A DNA stretch of 64,000 bases from Kaustia mangrovi (GCF_015482775.1 NZ_CP058214.1:1878272-1942271), one strand, 5' to 3'; positions 1 to 9,748 are shown, counted from the stretch's first letter. Notes: generated by a model from the sequence alone, not told the origin. Translations and numbers: made by a program.

Positions 1-158
1 TCGTCTATGGGGGATCCCTGCTTTTGGTGACCACCGTCGGCGCTCTTCTGTTCCGCGAGCGGGTCGGGCTGCTTCAAGTCGGCGGCCTCGTCCTCATCGT
101 CATAGGCATCGCCTGTGTCGCAGCGGGCAAGCATCAAGCAACATCTGTCGGTGGTTGA
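1..158 (+). CDS. SMR-family small multidrug exporter, C-terminal part (5' end outside window)
   Basis: The first 51 visible codons, in the frame starting at base 3, give the last part of a small hydrophobic protein ending at TGA 156-158. One strongly hydrophobic helix (LLLVTTVGALLF) is followed by a charged turn (RERVG) and a second helix (VGGLVLIVIGIACVAAG), then a short polar tail. This is the usual end of small multidrug resistance proteins (EmrE/SugE type), which are four-helix inner-membrane proton antiporters of about 105-110 residues. The membrane-embedded glutamate of helix 1 lies outside the window, so neither drug nor guanidinium specificity can be judged. The family call rests on the helix pattern only. 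Confidence 0.6.
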   Translation, partial: VYGGSLLLVTTVGALLFRERVGLLQVGGLVLIVIGIACVAAGKHQATSVGG

Positions 159-340
159 AAGTCCGACCGTCCCCGATCGAAGAAGCGGGCCGGCAAGGCA
201 CACGGACAATGCGCCGACCGGCGCATTTTAAACGGACAGCCTCTAGATACGATTATGGCCGCAAGGGCCTCTACGGGCCTGGCACATGGCGCAGCACTTC
301 ACCAGAGAGTCGGACCACGGTCCGCAACCGCAAGCTTCGC

Positions 341-1078
341 TTACGACGAGCCCGCGGGAGTTTTCTTCAACACGTAGAACGAATATCCGAAATAGTCTCC
401 GTATCTCAGAAACATCTCTCGCTCCTTGCTGATGTCATTCTTCGCAGCAAGGAGGCTTTCGCGGCCGTGTAAGGCGTCGAGCAACGGGACGTGGTAGGCG
501 TCCCAGGCCTCACGTGGAAGTGTGAAATGGTCGAGCACATCAAAACCCAACCGTCGGGCGCTCTCGGCATTCTCCCCGCTGCTCCGCATGTCCGGATACA
601 GCTCCCCCCAGTAATCCCGGGCGTCTACAGGGGCGTCCCTGCACAACCACTCGCACTCGGTCACCACGCAAATCCCGCCCGATCCGAGGAGTTCCCGCCA
701 AGCGGACAATGCGGCATCGAAACCGACGCTGTACACGGCGCCCTCGCTCCACACGAGATCGAGTGAACCGGGCGGAAATTCCGGACACAGCATGTTCCCT
801 TCATGGATGCTCACCCGGTCGCCGAGGCCGCGCTCGCGAACCTTCGCCGTCAGGACGGCGCAGAATTCGGGGCTCAAATCAACGCCACTAATCCGTGCCT
901 GTGGAAACTCTTCAGCCAACATCAGGGTGCTTCGTCCAGTCCCACAGCCGAAATCAGCGATCTGCGGCGCAAGCGGCAATTCCTTGTTCAGGCGTCGCAT
1001 CACGTCCCGACTGAGGGCGTCACTTCCCGGTCCCTGCTGCGGCAGCGATGCGAATACTTCCATCAATTCACTGTGCAT
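341..1078 (-). CDS. class I SAM-dependent methyltransferase
   Basis: The protein has 245 residues from the ATG at 1078. The frame stays open to 1195, but the extra 39 residues do not look like family sequence. Motif I (ADFGCGTG, residues 41-48) followed by the acidic end of strand 2 (GVDLS, about 64-68) identifies a Rossmann-fold S-adenosylmethionine methyltransferase. A motif II/III-like stretch follows (SLDLVWSEGAVYSVGF). The protein is cytosolic, and its substrate cannot be predicted: the C-terminal half, rich in Trp and Tyr, is not diagnostic. It faces a decayed LysR fragment and has no operon partner. Upstream of the start there is only a weak ribosome-binding site. Confidence 0.75.
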   Translation of the reverse strand: MHSELMEVFASLPQQGPGSDALSRDVMRRLNKELPLAPQIADFGCGTGRSTLMLAEEFPQARISGVDLSPEFCAVLTAKVRERGLGDRVSIHEGNMLCPEFPPGSLDLVWSEGAVYSVGFDAALSAWRELLGSGGICVVTECEWLCRDAPVDARDYWGELYPDMRSSGENAESARRLGFDVLDHFTLPREAWDAYHVPLLDALHGRESLLAAKNDISKEREMFLRYGDYFGYSFYVLKKTPAGSS

Positions 1079-1182
1079 CTGGCGACATCCCGTCGTTTCC
1101 CACGTCAAGTCTGCTACCCTTGGATAATCGAGTCCCGAAGCAAAAGAAATTGATGTTTGTAATACAAAGTTGCTGCCTGTAG

Positions 1183-1542
1183 AGCTTCGGGTCATGCCCG
1201 TCGGGCTTCTTCCTGCGCCGTACCGGATATCCGCGCGAGATCGAGGGATGGCGCTTCATTTCCGATGACGACCCCGTTCATGCCAATCCGACCATTGGTG
1301 TTCAGGCCAGCAACGGAGAAGCCATTCGCCGACTGGCGTTCAATGGCCTCGCTCTTGCGCGCCTCGCGGCGTTCACTGTTCGAGACGACATCGCAGCCGG
1401 ACGGCTGAGGACCGTGCTTGAAGATTACCATGCCGGGGACAGCGAAGCCTTCCACGCCGTCTATACCGGCCAGGGCGGCCCCTGACCCGCGCGCGTGAGA
1501 GCTTTGCTGAACTTCCTGGCCGAGCACGGCGCGGTGGAATGA
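1183..1542 (+). pseudogene. LysR-type regulator remnant (C-terminal effector domain only)
   Basis: Frame 1 from 1183 encodes the last ~115 residues of a LysR effector-binding domain. The visible landmarks are [36 protein letters not shown] (the usual small-residue loop), RDDIAAGRL and AVYTGQGG, followed by PARVRALLNFLAEHG. An in-frame TGA at 1483-1485 splits the final helix from the body. The N-terminal helix-turn-helix is absent: a stop occurs at 1180 and the methyltransferase promoter region lies directly upstream. This is a decayed fourth LysR gene in a segment with three intact ones. Both truncation and an internal stop are visible, so function is unlikely. Confidence 0.7.
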
Positions 1543-1624
1543 GGCGTCGCCTCATCAGTCGTAGTGCAACGCCCAAGCAATAGACCATCGGACCTGTTCG
1601 GCGACTCCACTGTGGAATTTGGCG

Positions 1625-2545
1625 CTATGTCCAAGGCGCAGCGGCGCTAAAACGCTCTACAAGAGCGTCGATTGCGAACCGAATTTTGGGTGCTTGATCA
1701 CGCCGGCGCGGCCATAGAAGGTTGATCGCCCGATCCGGGAATTCGGAAAAAGGCATTACTTGAACAAGCGCACCGGTCTTTAGATGTTCGCCGGCCAACC
1801 AAGTGGACAGATACGCAATTCCATATCCTGAAATGGCCGCATCCAACAGGGCTTCACCATGGCTGACAATCATATGCGGATTGACGGTTTGGTCCACGAT
1901 CTCGCCCCGCTGATTCTTTAGTTGCCAGGGGAGAATATACCCCCCGTGCTCGAACAATAAGCAGCGGTGTGCGTTCAGATCTTCAAGGCGTTTGGGAGCG
2001 CCATGCTCGTACAGATAGTGCGGCGCCGCGCAAAGGATCGAATGCTGATCGACGAGTTTTCTCGTTATCACGCTGGCGCTGTCGCTGGATGAACCTATTC
2101 TCACCGCAAGGTCGATCCCCTCTTCAACCAGATCAATGTAACGATCGGTGAAGGACAAATTGAGTGCAAGAGCCGGATGTTTGCTAGCCGCCTTTGTCAG
2201 CGTCGGTGCAGCCCATAATCGTCCAAAGGCGACAGGAACACTTACTCTCAGTGTTCCGGAAATCTCCCGACGGCGTTCACTCATCAACGCCTCAGCTGTA
2301 TCGATATCTTCAAGAATGGCGCGGCATTTCTCGAAGAATATCTCACCCTCCTGCGTGAGTGTGAGTGTTCGCGTCGTTCGCAATAAGAGCTGAACGCCGA
2401 GACGCTCCTCCAGACGTGCCACGGCTTTGGCCGCTGCCGACTTGGATAGACCCAGATCCTCCGACGCGGCAGAGAAGCTTCCAAGCTCTACCGTTCGGGT
2501 GAATGCGACGACGCCGTCAAGGCTGATCGTGGGGCGGTAAGGCAT
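1625..2545 (-). CDS. LysR-family transcriptional regulator
   Basis: The protein has 306 residues. The N-terminal winged helix-turn-helix spans about residues 10-67 (FTRTVELGSFSAASEDLGLS, then AVARLEERLGVQLLLRTTR), followed by a linker helix and a periplasmic-binding-protein-like effector domain (GTLRVSVPVAFG, LVEEGIDLAVRIG, GYGIAYLSTW). The pattern fits the LysR group that commonly sits beside quinone or alcohol oxidoreductases. The gene is divergent from the dehydrogenase at 2674, with 128 bp between the two starts, so it probably controls that gene and itself. The effector is unknown. It resembles the LysR at 5807 more than the one at 3732 in its motifs. Confidence 0.9.
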   Translation of the reverse strand: MPYRPTISLDGVVAFTRTVELGSFSAASEDLGLSKSAAAKAVARLEERLGVQLLLRTTRTLTLTQEGEIFFEKCRAILEDIDTAEALMSERRREISGTLRVSVPVAFGRLWAAPTLTKAASKHPALALNLSFTDRYIDLVEEGIDLAVRIGSSSDSASVITRKLVDQHSILCAAPHYLYEHGAPKRLEDLNAHRCLLFEHGGYILPWQLKNQRGEIVDQTVNPHMIVSHGEALLDAAISGYGIAYLSTWLAGEHLKTGALVQVMPFSEFPDRAINLLWPRRRDQAPKIRFAIDALVERFSAAAPWT

Positions 2546-2673
2546 CCATTGAATACTCCTGATCGCATATCATACGAAATCTGTTCACTATTGTATAGCA
2601 CAAGACTCAAATAAGCTGGCTTCGACGACGCGAGCGGGATTGGAACCGCTCGCGGGAAAGAGGAGCAAGAGTC

Positions 2674-3714
2674 ATGACCAGCGACACTATGAAAGCCTGG
2701 CGATTGCCGCAGTTCGGTATAGGCAATCTCGGACTTGACCGGGTCAAAAGACCGCGGCCCGGCCCGAAAGATGTCCTGGTCCGCACAAAAGCGGTTTCTC
2801 TGAATTACCGGGACAAACTCGTCGTTGAGGGCGGGCTTCTTCCCGCGCAGCCCAAAATGCCCTTCATTCCGGTTTCAGATTTTTGCGGAGTAGTCGCGGA
2901 AACCGGAGACGACGTGGCGTCGTTCTCTGTCGGCGACCGGGTCATGGGCAACTTCTGGACGGAGTGGATCGACGGTCCGCCCCCGCATTCCATGCTTCAG
3001 CACGGAGCCTCCTTAGGCGGTCCGCTGCCGGGCGCGCTCTCGGAGTATATCGTCATTCCCGAGTCCGTTGCCGTTGCGGCGCCTTCGAACTTAACGGATG
3101 AGGAGGCGTCCACTCTGCCAATAGCGGCGCTCACCGGGTGGTTTGCTCTCACTGAAACTGCAAGGGTTGGTGCCGGACAATTTGTACTCGTACAAGGGAC
3201 AGGGGGCGTTTCGCTGGCCGGTATGCAGATCGCTGCAGCGCTTGGAGCGCGCGTAATTGTCCTGTCGCGCAGCACAGCAAAGATCGAAAAGACGCTGGAA
3301 CTTGGCGCGCACGACGGCATCGATACCAGCACGGCAGCTGATTGGCCTAGAAGGGTTATGGAACTCACCGATGGCCATGGTGTCGATCATATCTTGGAGG
3401 TCATTGGCGGAAGCAATCTCTCGCGATCGTTGGAGGCGATCGCTGCACAAGGCCAGATATCCTTGATCGGTTTTCTCGAAGGCATGGACGCGCGGATCAG
3501 CGCGGTTCCCTTCATGCTTCGACGCGCCAGGCTACAGGGCGTATCGGTCGGCCACCGTCACGCCTTCGAGCGTCTTGTCCGGTTCATAGAAGGTAAAGAA
3601 ATACATCCCGTGATCGATACGGTCTTCAGCTTTGAAGATGCCCGTCGAGCTTTCAATGAGATCAATGAGGGCCCCTTCGGCAAGATCGTTATCCAGATCG
3701 ATGCGAAGCAGTAA
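2674..3714 (+). CDS. zinc-independent medium-chain dehydrogenase (NAD(P)-dependent, quinone-oxidoreductase type)
   Basis: The protein has 346 residues with a clear ribosome-binding site (AGAGGAGCAAGAGTC) before ATG 2674. The N-terminal GroES-like half carries VSLNYRDK and GDRVMGNFW. The nucleotide-binding half carries VQGTGGVSLAG at about residues 168-178 and then a YtfK-like order of strands ending in a catalytic-domain return (FGKIVIQID). The cysteine ligands of catalytic and structural zinc seen in true alcohol dehydrogenases are missing, so the quinone/enone reductase branch of the medium-chain superfamily is more likely. The gene is divergent from LysR 1625-2545 and is followed 17 bp later by a second LysR, and could be controlled by either. 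Confidence 0.85.
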   Translation: MTSDTMKAWRLPQFGIGNLGLDRVKRPRPGPKDVLVRTKAVSLNYRDKLVVEGGLLPAQPKMPFIPVSDFCGVVAETGDDVASFSVGDRVMGNFWTEWIDGPPPHSMLQHGASLGGPLPGALSEYIVIPESVAVAAPSNLTDEEASTLPIAALTGWFALTETARVGAGQFVLVQGTGGVSLAGMQIAAALGARVIVLSRSTAKIEKTLELGAHDGIDTSTAADWPRRVMELTDGHGVDHILEVIGGSNLSRSLEAIAAQGQISLIGFLEGMDARISAVPFMLRRARLQGVSVGHRHAFERLVRFIEGKEIHPVIDTVFSFEDARRAFNEINEGPFGKIVIQIDAKQ

Positions 3715-3731
3715 AATCAAGGCGTTTCGCA

Positions 3732-4634
3732 TTGAGCATGTTCGGTTCATTGGAACTTCGACATCTTCGATATTTCATGGCCGCCCATGAACACGGAAGC
3801 TTCCGCAAAGCTGGCTCCGCGCTAGGCATCCGCGAGTCGACTATCAGCCGCGCTATTCGGGACCTCGAAGATGCGCTGGGAGCGTCGCTGTTTCAGAGGT
3901 ATGCTGGAGGTGTTCGTCTTACCTTTGCCGGAGAGAAATTTCTTCGCAGGACCCGTAGCGTAGTTCAGCAAGTTAGCGATGGTGCCAAGGATGTCGCCGC
4001 AATCGGGCGGTGCGAAAGCGGGTATATCAGAATTGGAGTCACTTTTTCCTTTGCTTCCGGGTTCCTACACGATTTGCTGAGAAAATATTGCGAGCAGCAT
4101 GCGGATGTCCGGATTGATTTCATCGACGGCGATCCGGTCGAACATATTGCAAAGATCCGGAAACTCCAACTCGATATTGCCTTCGTTGCGGGAGCGCGAA
4201 AATGGTTACATTGCGAGACAAATATACTCTGGACTGAGCGAATATTCATTGCCTTGCCCGATCGACACCATCTTATCAAAAGTGACGAAATTTATTGGAA
4301 CGACCTTTCAGAAGAGAAATTAATTGTTAGTGATTTGGCGCTGGAATCGGGAATATCCAATTATATATTGCAAGTTAAGCACGATTATAATTTCAATCCG
4401 AAAATTATTACCCAAAGTGTAGGACGCGACAATTTGCTGTCGTTAGTCGCGGCCGGGCGTGGACTTACCATCATCAGTGAGGCCGCCACAGTCGCCCGCA
4501 TTCCAGGAGTCATTTATCGGTCAATTGCTTGTGAGCGGATCCCCTTCAGCGCGGTATGGCTATCTCAAACCGACAATCCGGCACTACGACGTCTATTAAG
4601 TATGTCACGTTTAATTTCAAATGCTGCTTCCTGA
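3732..4634 (+). CDS. LysR-family transcriptional regulator, unusually AT-rich
   Basis: The protein is 300 residues from ATG 3732 (an alternative ATG is at 3738). The winged helix-turn-helix is at about residues 7-66 (ELRHLRYFMAAHEHGSFRKA, then STISRAIRDLEDALG). The effector domain shows GYIRIGVTFSFASG and LVAAGRGLTIISEA. Base composition is clearly lower in GC than anywhere else in the window, especially 4280-4420, with runs such as aattaattgttag that are foreign to the host codon usage. The gene follows the dehydrogenase at 2674 on the same strand and may be co-transcribed with it. Composition indicates recent transfer. Confidence 0.85.
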   Translation: MSMFGSLELRHLRYFMAAHEHGSFRKAGSALGIRESTISRAIRDLEDALGASLFQRYAGGVRLTFAGEKFLRRTRSVVQQVSDGAKDVAAIGRCESGYIRIGVTFSFASGFLHDLLRKYCEQHADVRIDFIDGDPVEHIAKIRKLQLDIAFVAGARKWLHCETNILWTERIFIALPDRHHLIKSDEIYWNDLSEEKLIVSDLALESGISNYILQVKHDYNFNPKIITQSVGRDNLLSLVAAGRGLTIISEAATVARIPGVIYRSIACERIPFSAVWLSQTDNPALRRLLSMSRLISNAAS

Positions 4635-4724
4635 AGGCACTGTGTTCCTCGGGAAAACCGCCTTCTTTCCGCGCCTTTGCAAATCCCCGATCTGTCGCCA
4701 TGAAACGCGCCGGTATCCGCGCAA

Positions 4725-5713
4725 TCAGCTCGGCCGGAGCACGAGCTTGCCGAGATAGTGCGTACCCAAAGCACGATGAGCGTCCGCGGCCTGATCGAGC
4801 GTGAAGCTTTGTGCCACATGGACCTCGAAGGGGCCGGAAGCGATCAGGTGATTGAGTTTGTCGAATACGTCGCGCGCCGCTTCATCGCCCACATATTCGG
4901 TAACGGTGAGGTCCGGTTGCGACTCGGGCGCAGGCGACACGCCGCGCGGATAGGCGACACGGCCACCGGATCGCAGAGTTTGAAGCGCGTCTTGCGCCGC
5001 CTGCCCGCCCGCGGTGAGCAGCGCGGCATCCAAACCCGCCGGCTCGAACGCCCGGGCCGCTGCAAGCACGTCGTCTTTGCGCCCATCTACTGCAAAATCG
5101 GCGCCGATCCGCCGCGCCAGCGCAACGCCATCCGCACCGGAGGCAACCGCAAACACACGAACACCCATGCGTTTTGCCAACTGCACGGCCAAATGCCCCA
5201 GACCGCCCCGGCACCGAAAACCATGAGCGCCTCGCCCTTTTCCAGTCCAAGAACGTCATCGAGACCCAAAAGCGCGGTGATCGCGTCAACCGGCATGGCG
5301 CCCGCCTGCTCGACGGTCAGGCTGCCCGGGATATGCGCGACGAAATCGGCTTTGACGGCGACATATTCGGCGTAGAAACCGCCCTTGGGGTTGATATGCC
5401 GGTCGGCGTAGACGCGATCACCGACCTTGAAGCGCTGGACCGCCTCTCCCACAGCGGCAATTGTGCCGGCGCCGTCGAAACCGACGATGTAGGGAAACCG
5501 GGGCTCGAAGCCATGTCGCTCGCGGAAGAGATCGAAAAAGGCGCCCTGGCGTTCCCATTGGTCCCATACACCCACGCCAACGGCCTCGACGCGAACGAGA
5601 ACCTCGTCTCGATCGATTTCAGGTACGCTTAGCGATTGGACTTTAAACGCGTCGACACCGCCGAAGCGGTCGATCGCGGCGGCGCGCATGCGATCGGGAA
5701 CTGCCTTCTCCAT
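4725..5713 (-). pseudogene. medium-chain quinone/alcohol dehydrogenase, frameshifted
   Basis: The start is ATG 5713 with GGAG upstream. The first frame runs MEKAVPDRMRAAAIDRFGG through the GroES-like domain (GVGVWDQWERQG, KVGDRVYAD) to ALMVFGAGA. The reading then shifts, and the rest (LAVQLAKRMGVRVFAVASG to LGKLVLRPS) continues in the next frame to the stop at 4725. One extra base in the C4 tract at 5206-5209 (making C5) would restore the classic nucleotide-binding motif GAGGGLGHLAVQLAK. Total restored length is about 329 residues, normal for the family. Everything outside the shift is well conserved, so this is either a very young pseudogene or a sequence error. The gene is divergent from LysR 5807. 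Confidence 0.8.
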
Positions 5714-5806
5714 TGTCCGAACTCCGGTAAATTGAACGTACACCCAAGCTAGCCAAGCCGTTATTGATCCGGTAGTAGACAGGTATGAATATATATATGC
5801 CGAAAA

Positions 5807-6733
5807 ATGGATAAATCGGACGTCACACTCGAACGCATGCTCAGCTTCGTGCGCGTCGCAGAGCGCGGCAGCCTGTCGGCCGTTGCGCGCGAGTTCGGCA
5901 TAGGCCAATCGACGGTCTCCCGTCATTTGCGGGAACTGGAGGAAGCCATCGGCGCGCCCCTGCTGGCAAGAACCACGCGGCGCGTTACACTGACCGACGA
6001 AGGGCACCGCTATTATGCCAAATGCGTGCAGATTTTACGCCTGGTGGAACAGGCTGGAGACGAAGCGCGTGGGACAAGCAGCGCGGCCGCCGGCATGGTC
6101 CGGATTTCCTGCACGGCGGCATTGGGGATCTTGCAGATCAACCGGCTGATTTTCGATTTTCAGGATCGCTATCCCGAAATCGGAGTCGACCTGAGTCTTA
6201 CGGATGAACGCATTGATCTCGTCCGGGAAGGCGTCGACATCGCAATCCGCTTGGGTCCTCTGACCGATAGCTCCATGAAGCTCAAGACACTCGGACAATC
6301 TCGGCGCTTCCTGGCGGCCGCGCCAAGCTATCTATCCGCGCGAGGCAGACCAGCGAGCCTGCAGGATTTGCAGGTTCATGAGGGCATCCGTATGACCAAT
6401 ATTGCGGGAAGCGACACACTGACTCTGCGAGGACCGGACAACGAAGTTCATACCATTCCTTTCGAGGGACGCTTTCAAACCGATCACGGGCTTGCCGCGC
6501 GCCTTGCCGTTTCCGCGGGACGCGGGATCGCGCCGGTCCACCACTGGCTGGTTGACGACCTTCTGGCAGACGGACGCCTCGAGATACTCCTCCCTGACTA
6601 TTCGCTTCCGTCGGTTCCGCTGAACATGCTCATCGTGCCCGAACGCGCAAACATCGCACGCGTTCGTCTGCTCATCGACTATCTCGCCGATGAAATCGCG
6701 CACCTACCGGGAATTTCCAAGTCAGAGCACTGA
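5807..6733 (+). CDS. LysR-family transcriptional regulator
   Basis: The protein has 308 residues. The N-terminal winged helix-turn-helix spans about residues 8-67 (MLSFVRVAERGSLSAVAREF, then RHLRELEEAIGAPLLARTTR). The effector domain shows MVRISCTAALGILQ, LVREGVDIAIRLG and AVSAGRGIAPVHHW, and the C-terminal helix is typical. It is divergent from the frameshifted dehydrogenase, with 93 bp between starts, so it probably regulates that gene, following the usual LysR/target layout. The domain order and motifs closely parallel LysR 1625-2545, suggesting duplication of a LysR-dehydrogenase pair within this segment. Confidence 0.9.
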   Translation: MDKSDVTLERMLSFVRVAERGSLSAVAREFGIGQSTVSRHLRELEEAIGAPLLARTTRRVTLTDEGHRYYAKCVQILRLVEQAGDEARGTSSAAAGMVRISCTAALGILQINRLIFDFQDRYPEIGVDLSLTDERIDLVREGVDIAIRLGPLTDSSMKLKTLGQSRRFLAAAPSYLSARGRPASLQDLQVHEGIRMTNIAGSDTLTLRGPDNEVHTIPFEGRFQTDHGLAARLAVSAGRGIAPVHHWLVDDLLADGRLEILLPDYSLPSVPLNMLIVPERANIARVRLLIDYLADEIAHLPGISKSEH

Positions 6734-6822
6734 GTGCACGCCTGATGCAATATCCGATCAGCTCTCAACCTAATCGGATTCAATGAAAGCTCTTGGAAAT
6801 TCAGGAAACTTCGCGGGGAAGA

Positions 6823-6899
6823 TGGCGCACCCACCAGGATTCGAACCTGGGGCCTTCGCCTTCGGAGGGCGACGCTCTATCCAGCTGAGCTATGGGTGC
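6823..6899 (-). tRNA. tRNA-Arg (anticodon CCG)
   Basis: On the minus strand from 6899 to 6823 a full cloverleaf of 77 bases folds: acceptor GCACCCA/TGGGTGC, D arm GCTC...GAGC, anticodon arm TCGCC-CTCCGAA-GGCGA with anticodon CCG, T arm CCAGG-TTCGAAT-CCTGG, and an encoded CCA end. It reads the CGG arginine codon. Its anticodon stem (TCGCC/GGCGA) and base 7 differ from the severed copy 135 bp away at 7035-7076, so the two are not simple copies of each other. Confidence 0.95.
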
Positions 6900-7214
<315 letters not shown>

Positions 7215-8342
7215 TCAGCCCGTCGTCGCGAAGCGGCGGATCGAGAAGGGCTCTATGGGCATATCGGTCCGGCCGGTGGCGACGAGGTCCGCCACGATGG
7301 ACCCGACGGCCGGGCCGAGCTGGAAGCCATGGCCGCAGAAACCGAAGGCGTGGACGACACCGTCGGTGGTGGAGGACGGTCCGATCACCGGGATATCGTC
7401 GGGCATGCGCCCCTCGATGCCGGCCCAGCAGCGCACGATGCGCTGGTCCGCCATGACGGGGAAGATCTCCGCCGCCGTCCGCGCCGTCCTGGCCAGCTCG
7501 CGGAAGTCGATATCCGTGCGGCCCGTGGCGAGGTTCGAGCTGCCGAGCCGCCCGCCACCGATCACCACCGTACCGTTCGGCATCTGCTTGAAGGAGAGCG
7601 GCCGCGCGGTCGCGCCAACGACGGCCTCGCAGAACGGCGCGACACGGGCGGTGACGATCATCATCGGCGCCATGGGCTCGAGGGGCACCGGCTCGCCGAG
7701 CCGTTCCGCGAAGCGGCCAGACCAGGCCCCGGCGCAATTGACGAGCCGCGCGCCCGCGAGCGTGCCCCTGCTCGTCTTCACCTCGAAGCCGTTGCCGGCA
7801 GGCACGATATCCTCCACCAGCGTGCCCTCGTGGAAGACGACGCCCAGCGCGCGCGCCTTGCGCGCGAAGGCGAAGGTCGTGCGGTATGGCTCGGCGAACC
7901 CGTCGCCGAGCGAGGCGAGCCCGCCCACGCAATGGGGCGACAGGGCGGGCAGGAACGCGAACAGGCGGTCGCGGTCGAGAAGCTCCTCATGGGTGTAGCC
8001 CGCCGCGCGCAGGCGCGCCTCGCGTTCGGCGAGCGCGGCGAGATCCGCCTCGCTCTCCGCGACCTTGATCTGGGGTGCGGGCTGGAAGCCGCAATCGTCG
8101 TCGACGAGCTCCTCGATCCGGTGCCACAGCGCCATAGAGGCGACCGAGATCGGAATCTCCGCCATATGCCGGCCGAGCCGGCGCACGCCGCCGGCATTGA
8201 CGCCGGAGGCATGGCGCGCGACCGTATCCTTCTCCACCACCGCGACAGACAGCCCCCCGCGTGCGCAATGCAGCGCGGCGGAACAGCCATGGAGCCCGCC
8301 GCCGATCACGATCACGTCGGCCGTCCCGAGGCGCCCGCTCAT
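7215..8342 (-). CDS. FAD-dependent oxidoreductase, opine-oxidase B / DadA-like subunit
   Basis: The protein has 375 residues. The N-terminal dinucleotide-binding motif VIVIGGGLHGCSAA is at about residues 10-23, followed by ASGVNAGGVRRLG, a FAD-site signature of the glycine/D-amino-acid oxidase (DAO) family. A C-terminal GHGFQLGPAVG closes the FAD domain. Proteins of this family oxidise the C-N bond of amino acids or opines and form the beta subunit of HcnABC, octopine oxidase and D-hydroxyproline dehydrogenase complexes. It is the last gene of an eight-gene operon, and its ATG overlaps the stop of the A-type subunit upstream, which supports a shared complex. Its substrate is unknown. Confidence 0.85.
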   Translation of the reverse strand: MSGRLGTADVIVIGGGLHGCSAALHCARGGLSVAVVEKDTVARHASGVNAGGVRRLGRHMAEIPISVASMALWHRIEELVDDDCGFQPAPQIKVAESEADLAALAEREARLRAAGYTHEELLDRDRLFAFLPALSPHCVGGLASLGDGFAEPYRTTFAFARKARALGVVFHEGTLVEDIVPAGNGFEVKTSRGTLAGARLVNCAGAWSGRFAERLGEPVPLEPMAPMMIVTARVAPFCEAVVGATARPLSFKQMPNGTVVIGGGRLGSSNLATGRTDIDFRELARTARTAAEIFPVMADQRIVRCWAGIEGRMPDDIPVIGPSSTTDGVVHAFGFCGHGFQLGPAVGSIVADLVATGRTDMPIEPFSIRRFATTG

Positions 8343-9748
8343 GCCGCGCCGCTCTCGGTGTCCGTATCAAGGGCGGCAAGTTCGCCGAGCGTCAGGGGTT
8401 TGAGCGGCGGGCGGATGCGATAATAGCCGACGGCGCCCGGATCGCTCCCGAGCGCGTCCGCGATGATCTCCGAGACCACCGGGCCGCAGACCCGCCCCTG
8501 ACACGGCCCCATGCCGCAGCGCAGGAAGGACTTCGCCTGGTTCGGCCCCGGACAACCGAGCGCGGCCGCACCGCGCACGGCGCCCGCCGTCACCTCCTCG
8601 CACCGGCAGACGAGCACGTCGTCGGCCGGCTCCAGCACTTCGCGCGGCGGGCGATAGAGCGTCTCCAGAAACGGGCGGACGGCAAGGTCGCGGTCGAGCG
8701 CGGCCCGCGAGGGCGCGGCGCGGGCGTCGCGCTCGGGCTCCGACAGCGCTCCGAGGCGATGGGCAATGCCGCACACAGCGACCCGTCCGGCATGTTCGGC
8801 CGCCACCGCCCCGCCGATGCCGCCGCCGTCGCCGGCCACCGACACGCCATCGAGCGATGTCGCGAACCAGTCGTCGAGCACCGGCCGGAAACAGCGCTGA
8901 CCATCGTCGAACACATGGTTGCAGCCCAGAAGCCGCGTGATCTGCTGGTTCGGCACGACGCCCTGGTGGAGCGCCACGAGATCCGCCTCGACCCGCCGCT
9001 CGCGCCCGCCCTGCCGGAAGGCGAGCCCGGTCGCCCGCTCGCCGCCCTCCACGCTGAGATCGCTCGCGCCGCGATAGACCGGCACGCCGGCGCGGGCGAG
9101 CGTGCGCATGAGGCGGACCCCCTTGGCGAGATATCCCGCCGCACGCAGCGCCTTCGGCAAATGGGCGAGCGCCTCGACATAGCGGGCGCGGGGCACGGTC
9201 TCCACCACCGCCGCCGGCGGCGCGCCGGCCTCGACATACTGGCTCGCCAGCAGCAGGAGCAGGGGACCACTGCCCGCCAGGACCACCCGGCCGTCCGCCA
9301 CGAGCCCGGACGTCTTGAGCATGATCTGCAAGGCGCCGACCGTCATGACGCCCGGACGCGTCCAGCCGGGAACCGGAACGGGCCGCTCCATGGCCCCGGT
9401 CGCGACGAGGACGTGGCGCGCCCGGATCTCGCGGGACCCGCCCTGCCGGCTGAAATTGACCGCGAGCTCGCGCGAGACGTTCCAGACGACGGCGCCGGGC
9501 AGATAGTCGACGCGCGCGGCGCGCATGGCGTCGACGAGCCCGCGCCCGCGCTCATAGTCGGGACCGAGCGCCTTCGCCGCCAGGGGGCGCGACGCCCCGA
9601 CGGTCTCGATGGCACGATAGATCTGGCCGCCCGGGCGCTCCTGCTCGTCGAGGAGCGCGACGGTGAGGCCGAGTTCGGCGGCCAGCCCCGCCGCCGCGAG
9701 TCCCGCCGGGCCCGCACCGATAATCGCCAGATCGTAGTCCGCTGTCAT
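8339..9748 (-). CDS. FAD/NAD-type oxidoreductase with BFD-like [2Fe-2S] domain, opine-oxidase A / HcnB-like
   Basis: The protein has 469 residues from the ATG at 9748, which overlaps the stop of the ferredoxin-like gene; the open frame runs further up to 9877 without family sequence. The first FAD motif is LAIIGAGPAGLAAAG near the N terminus, and a second nucleotide site is VVLAGSGPLLLLLA. The C-terminal CRCEEVTAGAV...CGMGPCQGRVCG provides four cysteines of a bacterioferritin-associated-ferredoxin-like cluster domain. This is the alpha subunit layout of octopine/nopaline oxidase and hydrogen cyanide synthase, passing electrons from the B flavin to acceptors. Neighbouring genes supply the B and X subunits. 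Confidence 0.85.
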   Translation of the reverse strand: MTADYDLAIIGAGPAGLAAAGLAAELGLTVALLDEQERPGGQIYRAIETVGASRPLAAKALGPDYERGRGLVDAMRAARVDYLPGAVVWNVSRELAVNFSRQGGSREIRARHVLVATGAMERPVPVPGWTRPGVMTVGALQIMLKTSGLVADGRVVLAGSGPLLLLLASQYVEAGAPPAAVVETVPRARYVEALAHLPKALRAAGYLAKGVRLMRTLARAGVPVYRGASDLSVEGGERATGLAFRQGGRERRVEADLVALHQGVVPNQQITRLLGCNHVFDDGQRCFRPVLDDWFATSLDGVSVAGDGGGIGGAVAAEHAGRVAVCGIAHRLGALSEPERDARAAPSRAALDRDLAVRPFLETLYRPPREVLEPADDVLVCRCEEVTAGAVRGAAALGCPGPNQAKSFLRCGMGPCQGRVCGPVVSEIIADALGSDPGAVGYYRIRPPLKPLTLGELAALDTDTESGAA

